A stretch of 64,000 nucleotides of DNA from CAVVTR01 sp963751245 (lineage in GTDB: Bacteria; Acidobacteriota; Thermoanaerobaculia; Thermoanaerobaculales; Thermoanaerobaculaceae). The DNA is taken from assembly GCA_963751245.1 (NCBI GenBank), contig CAVVTR010000012.1, positions 186,001-250,000 on the forward strand. Reading direction: 5' to 3'. Within the stretch, counting starts at the first letter, position 1. Every line of letters begins with the position of its first letter. A program made the position numbers and the translations under genes. Shown piece by piece: positions 52,687-60,809 of this stretch. Below the pieces are notes generated by a model, which saw only the letters and a list, made by a program, of their open reading frames with translations, did no database searches and was not told the DNA's origin.

Positions 52687-53405
52687 CCCGGCCGGGGGGG
52701 ATCATCGTGGTCTTCTTGCTCGCCGGACTGCTCGGGGCCTGCGGCGGCCGCTCATCGGACGACACGGGCCGCTGGGCCAGGCTTCGCGAGGAGATGGTGC
52801 GCACCCAGATCGCCAGCCGGGGGGTGCGCGACCCGCGGGTCCTGGACGCGATGCGGACGGTTCCGCGCCACCTGTTCGTCCCCGAGGAGGCGCGCGACGA
52901 GGCCTACGACGATTCCCCGCAGCCCATCGGCGAGGGGCAGACCATCTCGCAGCCGTACATCGTGGGGCTGATGAGCGAGCTGCTGCAGCTCGCCCCCGGC
53001 GACCGGGTCCTCGAGATCGGTACCGGCTCGGGCTACCAGGCGGCGGTCCTCGCCACCATGGGGTGCGAGGTGTACTCCATCGAGATCCGTCCCGAGCTGG
53101 CGCGCACCGCCGAGCAGCGCCTCCACGCCCTCCACCTCGACAACGTCCACGTGCGCACCGGTGACGGCTACGGCGGCTGGCCCGAGGTGGCGCCCTTCGC
53201 CGGGATCATCGTGACGGCGGCGCCGGAGCGGGTGCCGCAGCCGCTCCTGGACCAGCTCGCCGTGGGCGGTCACATGGTCATCCCGGTGGGGGCCTTCTAT
53301 CAGCACCTCAAGGTCATCACGAGGACGGCGGACGGCTTCACCGAGCGCGACGTGATCCCGGTCCGCTTCGTGCCCATGACCGGCAAGGCCGAAGGCCGGC
53401 CCTGA
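52683..53405 (+). CDS. Lipoprotein-like protein-L-isoaspartate O-methyltransferase
   Basis: A 240-residue PCMT. GTG 52683 overlaps the amidohydrolase stop. The first 25 residues form a lipoprotein signal (IIVVFLLAGLLGACGG, lipobox LGAC). The enzyme follows in full: MVRTQIASRGVRDPRVLDAM, RHLFVPEEARDEAYDDSPQP, IGEGQTISQPYIVGLM, SAM motif VLEIGTGSGYQAAVLA, and GIIVTAAPERVPQPLLDQL. It repairs isoaspartyl residues using SAM. An exported SAM enzyme is odd, because SAM is cytoplasmic. If GTG 52683 were wrong, a start near MVRTQIASR (52795) would give a normal cytoplasmic PCMT. Confidence 0.85.
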   Translation: MTRPGGIIVVFLLAGLLGACGGRSSDDTGRWARLREEMVRTQIASRGVRDPRVLDAMRTVPRHLFVPEEARDEAYDDSPQPIGEGQTISQPYIVGLMSELLQLAPGDRVLEIGTGSGYQAAVLATMGCEVYSIEIRPELARTAEQRLHALHLDNVHVRTGDGYGGWPEVAPFAGIIVTAAPERVPQPLLDQLAVGGHMVIPVGAFYQHLKVITRTADGFTERDVIPVRFVPMTGKAEGRP

Positions 53406-53493
53406 TCCAGCGCCCGGCGCCGGCGCACGCTGCGCTCGAGCGTTTCCGGGGGGCACCCGGGCCGGAGCGTCGTGCCGGGAGGGGCGGACGCGG

Positions 53494-54408
53494 TCAGCCT
53501 TCGAGACCGGCCGGGGCGCCCGTTCCGGTCTCCGGCGCGGCGGCGCCGGGAGCGGAGCGCGGGAAGGCGCCGCGCACGCTCATCGTGAGGACCAGCGCCG
53601 GCAGGAGGCCGAGGAACAGGGAGAGCCGCACGGGGACGTAGCCGGAGACGACGAGGCGGTAGAGGGCGGGCACCGCGGCGTCCAGCGCCCAGAACAGCGC
53701 GAACAGCTGCCATCCGACCAGGCGGCCGCGGGCCCACACGCGCGAGAGGACGGCCACGGCCGCGACGTTGGCCAGGAACGCCACCACGAACATGAGCTGC
53801 GTCCGCACGTTGCCCGAGGCGGCGTGCATGTCGACACGGGCCCGCGACAGGGCGACGAAGAGCAGGGCGCCCGCGGCGTAGCCGATGGAGGCGAAGCAGG
53901 CGATGGACACGACCCGCAGCGCCCTGGTCAGCGGGGAGGCCGCCGGCCGGTCCGTCGCGGGGGCCGGCTCCCGCCCGTCCCACCACGCCAGCGCGACGGA
54001 GAACGCCAGGGTCTGGAGCAGCATCTCCGGCAGGCCGATGAGGTGGTACCACAGGGGGAGCCTCGAGTAGACCACGCCCTCGATCGAGCCCGGAGCCGCC
54101 GAGGGGGGCGAGACCACGCCAACCAGGGCGAGGATGCCCCAGACGACCAGCCAGCCGTGCCGGCGCTGCCGCACGAGGCCGCGCAGCGGCCAGAACGCGG
54201 CGGCGAGGAGGACGCCGCGCAGCGGCTGGACCGCCATGCCGATGATCCCGGTCTCCCGCACGGGACGCATGAAGTCGCGGATGACGTCCAGCGTGAACAG
54301 CCGGGAGTAGTCGAACAGGGTGGCCATGAGAAGCCCGAACAGGAAGTAGGTCAGGGTGTGGACCACGACGACCTTCCAGGTGAACCCCAGGTACTCCCGT
54401 GTCCGCAT
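53494..54408 (-). CDS. Polytopic membrane protein of unknown function
   Basis: A 304-residue protein from ATG 54408 with AAGGAG upstream. About seven hydrophobic segments (VVVVHTLTYFLFGLLMATLF; GWLVVWGILALVGVVS; LLQTLAFSVALAWW; IACFASIGYAAGALLFVALS; LMFVVAFLANVAAVAVLSRV; WQLFALFWALDAAVPALYRL; LSLFLGLLPALVLTMSV) and a Pro/Ala-rich cytoplasmic tail. No family signature is recognised. It is leftward and separate from the PCMT gene. Confidence 0.75.
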   Translation of the reverse strand: MRTREYLGFTWKVVVVHTLTYFLFGLLMATLFDYSRLFTLDVIRDFMRPVRETGIIGMAVQPLRGVLLAAAFWPLRGLVRQRRHGWLVVWGILALVGVVSPPSAAPGSIEGVVYSRLPLWYHLIGLPEMLLQTLAFSVALAWWDGREPAPATDRPAASPLTRALRVVSIACFASIGYAAGALLFVALSRARVDMHAASGNVRTQLMFVVAFLANVAAVAVLSRVWARGRLVGWQLFALFWALDAAVPALYRLVVSGYVPVRLSLFLGLLPALVLTMSVRGAFPRSAPGAAAPETGTGAPAGLEG

Positions 54409-54561
54409 CCGCCGGCTCCTTCCCCTGGGCGACACGCTTCGCACCGTCCCCTCGCCGTTTCCGTGTCTCGTCAGAGTGTTACGAGTGGGCGCGGGGGAAG
54501 GTTCCCCGGACGGCCGGCGCCGGGGCGGCGGCCGGGACGGCCCGCCGGGTGCGCGGCAGCC

Positions 54562-54954
54562 TCACGCCTCGCCCGGTCCCTCTCGGAGGAGCGTCACCGC
54601 CAGCGCCGCCTCGCTCCCGGGCACCATCACCCGCGTCCTCGTTCCGAAGCCGATCCCGGGGTCGACACTCCCGCAGTCGTCGCCGAAGACGAACGCCCGC
54701 ACGCCGTTGGCCTCCAGCATGGAACAGGCGAGCTCGGCGTCCTGCCGGTAGTTGAACGAGGCGACCTCGACCGGCGGCTCCTGCAGGGAGCGGTCCCAGG
54801 GGACCTCGGCGGGCGTCTCGTCGTCCTCGGGGGGAAAGGGATGCTCAGGGACGAGGGCGGCGCCGCACCTGGGACACGTGAGGATCCCCTCGCGGTACTC
54901 GCCGGGTTCGCCGGACTCAAGGAGATCGGGGCAGTCGGGGTTGGGGCAGAACAT
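54562..54954 (-). CDS. Zinc-ribbon plus DUF2007-type signal-transducing protein
   Basis: A 130-residue soluble protein. ATG 54954 has GAGGAG upstream. The N-terminus is a zinc ribbon (MFCPNPDCPDL, then LTCPRCGAAL). After an acidic linker the C-terminus reads VEVASFNYRQDAELACSMLE, ANGVRAFVFGDD and RVMVPGSEAALAVTLLRE, the DUF2007 (putative prokaryotic signal transducing, GlnB-like fold) pattern. Ligand and role unknown. It lies 56 bases after the membrane glycosyltransferase gene, same strand. Confidence 0.8.
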   Translation of the reverse strand: MFCPNPDCPDLLESGEPGEYREGILTCPRCGAALVPEHPFPPEDDETPAEVPWDRSLQEPPVEVASFNYRQDAELACSMLEANGVRAFVFGDDCGSVDPGIGFGTRTRVMVPGSEAALAVTLLREGPGEA

Positions 54955-55010
54955 GGTCGGGCTCCTCGTGATCATGTGAGGGGGTGTCGGGTAGGCTGCT
55001 CCGCAGCCTG

Positions 55011-56294
55011 TCATGACGGTTCCTCGTGGTGGTGCCGCCGCCCCGAGCGGCGGAGGGCGACGGCCAGAGCCCCCGGGAGGGCCACAGCGGCGACGCGGTC
55101 GAGGGAGGCGCCGAGCTGCCACTCGAGGGGCTGTACGGTGGTGAGGTAGGCGAACGCCACGGCCAGCCCCCAGACCGCGAGCGCGACCGTGCTGCCGCGC
55201 AGGCGGCGCAGGAGCCGGGGCGTCAGCAGCAGCCAGACCAGCCCAACGGTGAGGGCGGGGCCGCCCCCCGTCCGGATCAGCCAGCGGCCGGCCGTCGCCG
55301 CCGCGTCGAGGAGGTGCCTCGGCGCGAGGGCGCGCGGCTCGCCGGCGATGCCGTGGACCGCCAGGTAGACCATCCATGTGCCCGCGGGGGCCGCGGCGAG
55401 GAGGCCGTACAGCGCGGCCCGCCGCAGCCGTCCCAAGGAGGCGACGCCGGCGACCAGGGCGGCGGCGAGGGCCAGGCCCTCGACCTTGATCAGCGGAAGG
55501 ACGGCCACGGACACACCCAGGAGGACGGGCAGGTCGGGGGTGGACAGCTCCCGCGGGGCCGAAGCGCTCCGGTCCTCCAGGCCGGCCAGGGCGGCGAGCC
55601 CGACGGCGAAGACGGCGGCGAGGGGGGCCTCGGCGTTGCCGATGTAGCGGGGCTGGAACATGACCGGGGCGAAGGCGGCGGCGGCGCCGGCCGCGAGGGC
55701 CGCCTGGCGGCCCGCCGGACGGGCGATGGACCAGCACGCCAGTGCCAGCGCGGCGGCGCACACGGCGGTGAGCAGGGATGCCGCCACCGGCACGGGAAGC
55801 CCCAGCATCGGTCCGGCGGCGATGGCGGTCGACCACAGGGGCGGATAGTGGGAGTGGGTGAGCCGGTTCGGCGGCCAGGCGAGCCACCGGGGATCGAAGC
55901 CGCCGGCGGCCGCGTAGACCTTCGCCTTGAGCCCCCAGATGTAGCGGAAGTCCCAGCCGGATGCGGTCGTCGCGGTGATCACCGTGCCACTCGCGGTCAC
56001 GGTGGCGAGGAGCAACCACTGGCTGGCGTCCCGGGGCAGTTGCGGGCGCCGACGCGGCCGGTTCCACGCCACCGCTGCCACTGCGGCGGCGGCCAGCGGC
56101 AGGACGAGGAGCACCGCGCTCCAGTGGACCGCGGCGAGGGCCAGGGCAACGAGCCACAGGCCGACGACGACGACGCCGAGGACGGGCACCGCGAGCGCCG
56201 CGGGCACCGGCTCGAAGCGGCGGAGGACACGCCAGGCCGCGAAGCCGGCGACCCCCACGAGCAGGAGGAAGGCCGTCCCCGCCGCCGCGCTCAA
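55011..56294 (-). CDS. GT-C type membrane glycosyltransferase-like protein
   Basis: A 427-residue protein with about eleven helices. TTG 56294 overlaps the upstream stop (TTGA). After the first pair of helices comes a short outer loop with acidic and aromatic residues (ASGWDFRYIWGLKAKVYAA and THSHYPPLWSTAIAAGP), as in lipid-linked sugar transferases of the ArnT/GT39 or GT87 group. Later loops are Arg-rich (LRRLRGSTVAL). A donor such as a polyprenyl-phosphate sugar is inferred from the fold; the acceptor is unknown. Confidence 0.7.
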   Translation of the reverse strand: MSAAAGTAFLLLVGVAGFAAWRVLRRFEPVPAALAVPVLGVVVVGLWLVALALAAVHWSAVLLVLPLAAAAVAAVAWNRPRRRPQLPRDASQWLLLATVTASGTVITATTASGWDFRYIWGLKAKVYAAAGGFDPRWLAWPPNRLTHSHYPPLWSTAIAAGPMLGLPVPVAASLLTAVCAAALALACWSIARPAGRQAALAAGAAAAFAPVMFQPRYIGNAEAPLAAVFAVGLAALAGLEDRSASAPRELSTPDLPVLLGVSVAVLPLIKVEGLALAAALVAGVASLGRLRRAALYGLLAAAPAGTWMVYLAVHGIAGEPRALAPRHLLDAAATAGRWLIRTGGGPALTVGLVWLLLTPRLLRRLRGSTVALAVWGLAVAFAYLTTVQPLEWQLGASLDRVAAVALPGALAVALRRSGRRHHHEEPS

Positions 56295-56737
56295 CGGCCT
56301 TCCTCGGCGAGCACCAGGCCGCCGCTTCTCCACACCACGCGCCACCCCGCTGGCACCTGCCACGCCTGTGTGGTCACCATGCGGGTCAGAGGCACCTCCG
56401 GGGGCCACTCGGAGACCAGTCCCCAGAGCAGGTCCGGACGGCGCCACTCCGCCTCGTAGAGGAGCCCACGGGCCATGCGCCCGGTGTCGGGGGGAGGCAT
56501 GAGCGCGACCCGGGTCCCGGCGGCGAGAGGCGCCTGTGCGAGGGGCGCGAGGGCCTGCTGCCACGGCTCCGACCCCCCCTCCGGAGACGACTGGAACCTC
56601 TGGGCGAGGCCGGTCCCGAGGGCGAGGAGGACCGCGCAGAGGAGCGATCCGGCGGCCACGAAGGACCACGCCGCGCGGAGCCTCGAGGGAGCAGGTCCGC
56701 GGCGGTGAGCGGCGGTCCAGCCGCGGCTCGGTGACAT
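56291..56737 (-). CDS. Small single-pass protein coupled to the membrane glycosyltransferase
   Basis: A 148-residue protein from ATG 56737. It has one N-terminal helix (FVAAGSLLCAVLLALGTGLA) and an outer domain (WQQALAPLAQAPLAAGTRVA, GLLYEAEWRRPDLLWGLVSE, WRVVWRSGGLVLAEEG). The stop overlaps the glycosyltransferase TTG start, so it is likely its accessory subunit; the tail text resembles C-terminal domains of GT39 proteins. Family not recognised. Confidence 0.65.
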   Translation of the reverse strand: MSPSRGWTAAHRRGPAPSRLRAAWSFVAAGSLLCAVLLALGTGLAQRFQSSPEGGSEPWQQALAPLAQAPLAAGTRVALMPPPDTGRMARGLLYEAEWRRPDLLWGLVSEWPPEVPLTRMVTTQAWQVPAGWRVVWRSGGLVLAEEGR

Positions 56738-56743
56738 TGTCGA

Positions 56744-56749
56744 AGTATA
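56744..56749 (-). promoter_or_regulatory. -10-like box, leaderless arrangement
   Basis: TATACT on the minus strand, one mismatch from consensus, lies six bases before ATG 56737 with no ribosome site between. Confidence 0.55.
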
Positions 56750-56949
56750 GGGCACCCTCGCGGCTTTCCGGGGACGGCGGGTCCAGCCCGGTTCGAGACA
56801 GCCGCCTCCACCCAGGGAGTCTCCGGCCCGGCGACGCTCAGGCGGCAGGTGCCGGAGAGGGTGCCCGCCCGGGCTCGGCCCGGTGGCGCTTCACCGGCCG
56901 GGACGCTCGCCCGGCGGCGGGGTGCGGCCCGTCGCGGAACGGCCGGCGT

Positions 56950-57438
56950 TCAGCCGGCGCCTTCCTCGAGGCCGCCGGGGAGGAGGCCGGGCGGGGCAGG
57001 GTCGGGCGCCGGGGTGACCGCGTGACCCTCCACGTCGATGGCACCGCCCCACTCCCGCTCCCAGAACAGGAAGGCGTCGAGGTCGCGGCGCACCAGGTGG
57101 AGCACCCATCCCAGCACGGCCGCATCGTCGACCAGGCCGATGCCGGGAAGCATGTCGGGGACGAGGTCGAGGGGGTCCGCGAGGTAGACCAGGCCGGCCA
57201 CCACGGCGATGAGGGTGCGGTGCGGGATCTTCCGGTAGCGGCCGGAGGCGAACTCGCGGGTCATGCGGACCAGGGCGGCGATGTCGTCACGCAGGGCGGT
57301 CAGCGCCACCCCCGGCCGGCGCGAGGCGCGGGCCGCCGCGTCGACGATGCGGAACAGACGGGAATCGCCGGCCCTGAGGGTCTTGAGCGCCGTGTCGACG
57401 GCGCGCCGGAATGCGCCCGAGCGAAAGACGTCGGCCAT
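56950..57438 (-). CDS. YkvA family (DUF1232) protein
   Basis: A 162-residue protein from ATG 57438. The core LIAVVAGLVYLADPLDLVPD, MLPGIGLVDDAAVLGWVLHL is the DUF1232/YkvA signature, two hydrophobic helices around DLVPD-P--G--DD. The N-terminal part is basic. Family members are membrane-associated and of unknown function. Full family length. Confidence 0.88.
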   Translation of the reverse strand: MADVFRSGAFRRAVDTALKTLRAGDSRLFRIVDAAARASRRPGVALTALRDDIAALVRMTREFASGRYRKIPHRTLIAVVAGLVYLADPLDLVPDMLPGIGLVDDAAVLGWVLHLVRRDLDAFLFWEREWGGAIDVEGHAVTPAPDPAPPGLLPGGLEEGAG

Positions 57439-57444
57439 GCGGCC

Positions 57445-57450
57445 ATTCTA
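57445..57450 (-). promoter_or_regulatory. -10-like box, leaderless arrangement
   Basis: TAGAAT on the minus strand lies six bases before ATG 57438; only GGCCGC lies between. Confidence 0.55.
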
Positions 57451-57473
57451 GCGTGGCGGGCGCCGCCGCGGCG

Positions 57474-58664
57474 CTACATGTCGACGTAGCCGCCGCGCGT
57501 GAGCACCCTGGTGCCGGGGACGCCGACCCGCACCTCGACCTTGCGCCAGCTGCCGTCGTTGCGCTGGTCGGTGGGCTGGTAGCCGAGGACGTACTGCTCC
57601 CTCAGCTCGCTGAGGATCTCCTTGAACGCGGAGGGGATCCCGCCGATCTTCGGAACCTCGACGATGCGGCCGCCGCTCTGCGCCACCGTCTCCTCCAGGA
57701 GGCTGCTCTGCTCCTTGTACCACTCGCCGCCCCGCCAGGTGGAGAACGTCTGCGTCAGGGCGCCGAGGGTGTCGATCCGCGCGTTCCCCAGGCGGATCCA
57801 GTAGATCAGCGCCTGGCTCTCCCGAGCCTTCGCCAGCACGTCCTTCATGGAGAGGACGCTGTGGGAGTCCACGCCGTCGGAGAGAACGACCACCACGCGG
57901 CGGCCCTGTCGCTCCTCGAGCAGCTTGAGCGCCAGGTAGAGGTTGTCGTTGAGGGCGGTGCCGCCGCTGGCGGACAGCTGCGCCAGGCCCGCCATGAGGA
58001 CCTCCGGCACGTCGGTGAACGGCGTGGACACCCGCGTGCGGTCGGAGAAGACGAGGAGCTTGCCTTCGTCCAGGGGCTTCATGCTCCTGAAGAAGACGTC
58101 GGCGCCCTCCCGTGCGGCCCGGAGGCGGGCGCCCTTCATGGACAGCGAGGAGTCCAGGAGCACCACCGCGGTCAGAGGGATGTCGCCCCGGGCGAAGGTG
58201 ACGATGTCCTGCCTCCGGCCGTCGTCCCACACCGTGAAGTTGCCCTTCTGGAGGTCGAGGACCCGCTTCCCGTCCCTGGTCACCGTGACGTAGAGCTGCT
58301 GGAGCTCCACCGTCATCCGGTCGTTCACGGGGATCTCCCCGGTCTGGACGGTGTCCTCGTCGGTGGTGCCGTCCTCGCTCGTGGCGACGACGCGGAAGAC
58401 GTGACCCGCGTTCTCCTGGCCGACGTCCACCGAGGTCTCGTAGGGGGGCGATGTGAGCTCCATGACCGCCCTGCCGTCGACCCAGAACACCACCGAGGGC
58501 CTGGCCTCGGCCGGTACCACCATGGCCTTCACCCTGACGCTGCCGAACGCCACCGAGCCGGCTGTCGGGCTGGTGATGATGACCTGCAGGCCGGGGTGCT
58601 CCGCCGCGGCCGTCAGGGGCGTCAGGAGGAGGGCGAGAACGAGGAGGATCCGGCGGGGCATCAT
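57474..58664 (-). CDS. Secreted VWA-domain protein (third gene of the VWA operon)
   Basis: A 396-residue exported protein. ATG 58664 overlaps the stop of the preceding gene (ATGA). Signal peptide MMPRRILLVLALLLTPLTAA; an Ig-like domain (LQVIITSPTAGSVAFGSVRV, FWVDGRAVMELTSPPYETSV) at about 25-110; then a VWFA-related region: LYVTVTRDGKRVLDLQKGNF, MIDAS motif DSSLSMKG, TRVSTPFTDVPEVLMAGLAQ, ALKLLEERQGRRVVVVLSDG and EQYVLGYQPTDQRNDGSWRK. MIDAS residues are complete (DxSxS, T, D). It probably mediates protein binding in the envelope. Confidence 0.88.
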   Translation of the reverse strand: MMPRRILLVLALLLTPLTAAAEHPGLQVIITSPTAGSVAFGSVRVKAMVVPAEARPSVVFWVDGRAVMELTSPPYETSVDVGQENAGHVFRVVATSEDGTTDEDTVQTGEIPVNDRMTVELQQLYVTVTRDGKRVLDLQKGNFTVWDDGRRQDIVTFARGDIPLTAVVLLDSSLSMKGARLRAAREGADVFFRSMKPLDEGKLLVFSDRTRVSTPFTDVPEVLMAGLAQLSASGGTALNDNLYLALKLLEERQGRRVVVVLSDGVDSHSVLSMKDVLAKARESQALIYWIRLGNARIDTLGALTQTFSTWRGGEWYKEQSSLLEETVAQSGGRIVEVPKIGGIPSAFKEILSELREQYVLGYQPTDQRNDGSWRKVEVRVGVPGTRVLTRGGYVDM

Positions 58665-60800
58665 CGGGCTCCATCGGCGTCCGGGGCGATCAGGGTCTCC
58701 CGGAGCGAGTCCATGGCGGCGGTGGACCCCCGGCCCAGCCGTGCGCGGGCCGCGGCCAGAGCGTCGCGGGGCCAGTCGCTGTAGCGGAGCCGCGGGGACT
58801 CCTCGTCGCGCTGGGGCCGGGCGGCGACGCCGTCGGCCACCTTCCGGGCGGCGAGGGGGTCGCCGAGGCGGTCGAGGACGTAGGCGAGCTGGATGGCCAG
58901 CCGCTGGTTGTCGGGCAGCGCCGCCGTGGCCTTCTCGAGGAGGGCGCGGGCTTCGCGCAGGCTCTGCTTTTCGATCAGGGCCTCGGCCAGCTCCTGATAG
59001 GCGATGGACCGGATCCAGGACGGGTTGTCGGGCTTCAGGCAGCGCTCGAACGCTGCATGCGCGCGTTTGACCGTGCTCACCCGGCTGAGGTTGACGGCGA
59101 GCCTGAGGCGGGCCTCGGAGTCGTCCGGGTGTGCCCGCACCATCTCTTCGAGGTTCCTCAGCGCCTCCCTGTACTTCCCCGTGCGCTCGGCCGTCGCCGC
59201 CACCCCCATGAGGGCGGCCCCGTTGGTGGGGTCGAGCTCCAGGGCCCGCCGGTAGAAGCGGTCCGCCGACTCGGGCAGGCCGCTCTGCTGGAGCTCGGAG
59301 CCCACGACGGCGACGGCGTCGGCGGTCAGGGCCCTGAACGCCGGGTCGGCCTTGGTCCGCGCGGCCACGTCGATGAGCTCCTCCAGGGTGCGCCGGGAGT
59401 AGGCCTGGAGGATGTACTGCTTGTGGGACCCGTACGTCCTGAAGAGGTCGGTGTGCAGCAGGAACAACCCCAGGGTGCTCTCGGGGCGGGTGCGGGCGAG
59501 CTTCTTCGCCACGCCGATCTCCGCCGCCACCAGCTCCGTCATGGCGTCGGTGGTGCCCACCGCCGCGGAGCGCCTCTCGATGTCCATCACGGCGGTCCTC
59601 ACCTCCGCGGGGCGAGCCGTGGCGATCTTCCCGATGGCCGCGCGGTACGCGGCCTCGAGCTCCCCGGGAGGGTGGTTTCTTGGCCGGCCTGGCCGAGACG
59701 GCCGTCTCCGTGGCGCCGGTCCGGAGGGCCGGAAGGGCGCGCAGACGTGCCCAGCTCGGGGCCTTCTCGAGCACCGCGGGATCCACGATCTCGAAGGCCA
59801 GGGCCGGCGTCAGCGCGGTGGCGTCCGGGGTGGCGGCCGGGACGAGGGCCAAGGTGTAGCTGCCGGGATAGAGGCGCGGGAGCGTGAAGTCCACCCGGAG
59901 CGGCGACGCGCCGGAGGAGGCCTCGGGACCGCCGGGTGCCACGGTGGCCGGCACCTCTCCCATGTCCTCGCCGCCCGCGTCCAGGATCCGCACGGCCGTC
60001 TCGCCGGTGGGAAGCCCGCGGGCGACGACCCACGCGGTGACCGGGGTCTCGTCCCTGAGGACGGGGCGCGTGGAGGGGATGACGGCGGTGTCGTCGAAGA
60101 CGAACGGGTACGGCACCACGCCGCCCCCCGGGGCGCGCTCGCGAGCGAGGAGCCAGGCTCCCTCGGGTTCGCCCACCACCGGGACGCCGGCGAAGGGCTG
60201 GGAGGCGGCGGACGGGAGGTAGCCGAGGGAGACCTCGGCCAGCCCGAACGCCGAGGTCTTCGGGTTGCGCACGAGCACGCGCACGGTGTGCGGCCCCTGG
60301 ACGACCTGCAGGGTGCCGACGACCTTGATGCCGCCCTCGCCGACGAGGGTGGCGGCCCGGGCGGCGTCCAGGGTGAACGCCTGGGTGAAGTTGCCGCTCA
60401 CGCCGCCCTTCGCGCTCATGGCGTAGGCCGAGACCTCGACCGGAAGGGGGCCCGAGCCCTGCCCGGCGAGGAGGGAGGGTCCGTCGATGTCGATGACGAC
60501 GCCGATCCGGGCGCCGCTGCCGTCCGCCGCGAGGGGTACGGCCAGGGCGGAGACGAGGATGGCGCCGCCCTGCTGACCGCTCATGATCAGCGCGGCCGCC
60601 CGGGCCGGCAGCCCCGTCCGGGGATCGGTCTCGATGGCGAACGGCGGGGAGGGCGTCGCCGGCTTGGCCGGCGCCGGTACCGCGGCCGGCGGTGCCGCGG
60701 GCGCCGGCGTTTCCTGGGCCCGCGCTGCCGGCACGGCGGCCGCAGCCAGGGCCAGCGCGGAGACCAGGACGAAGGACGTGGCGGCGCGGTGCGGGGTCAC
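58661..60800 (-). pseudogene. Secreted protein with TPR tail (second gene of VWA operon), one frameshift
   Basis: GTG 60800 starts nine bases after the previous stop and opens a signal peptide (AATSFVLVSALALAAAAVPA). The N-terminal region contains FAIETDPRTGLPARAAALIM, VVIDIDGPSLLAGQGSGPLP and beta-rich text to SARPAKKPPS. At a C-rich run near 59671 the frame must shift by one base to continue ELEAAYRAAIGKIATARPAE, then TPRs (ADRFYRRALELDPTNGAALM, YREALRNLEEMVRAHPDDSE) to the stop at 58661. Without the shift the frame runs on as random Arg-rich text into the next gene. As only one shift separates two well-conserved halves, a sequencing error is likely. Confidence 0.7.
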
Positions 60801-60809
60801 GATGGTGAC

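Noticed and set aside
57474..60800. One 1108-residue fusion protein across two VWA-operon genes
   Set aside because: The central 330 residues are shadow text; a one-base shift near 59671 restores TPR repeats, and the VWA gene has its own start and signal peptide at 58664.
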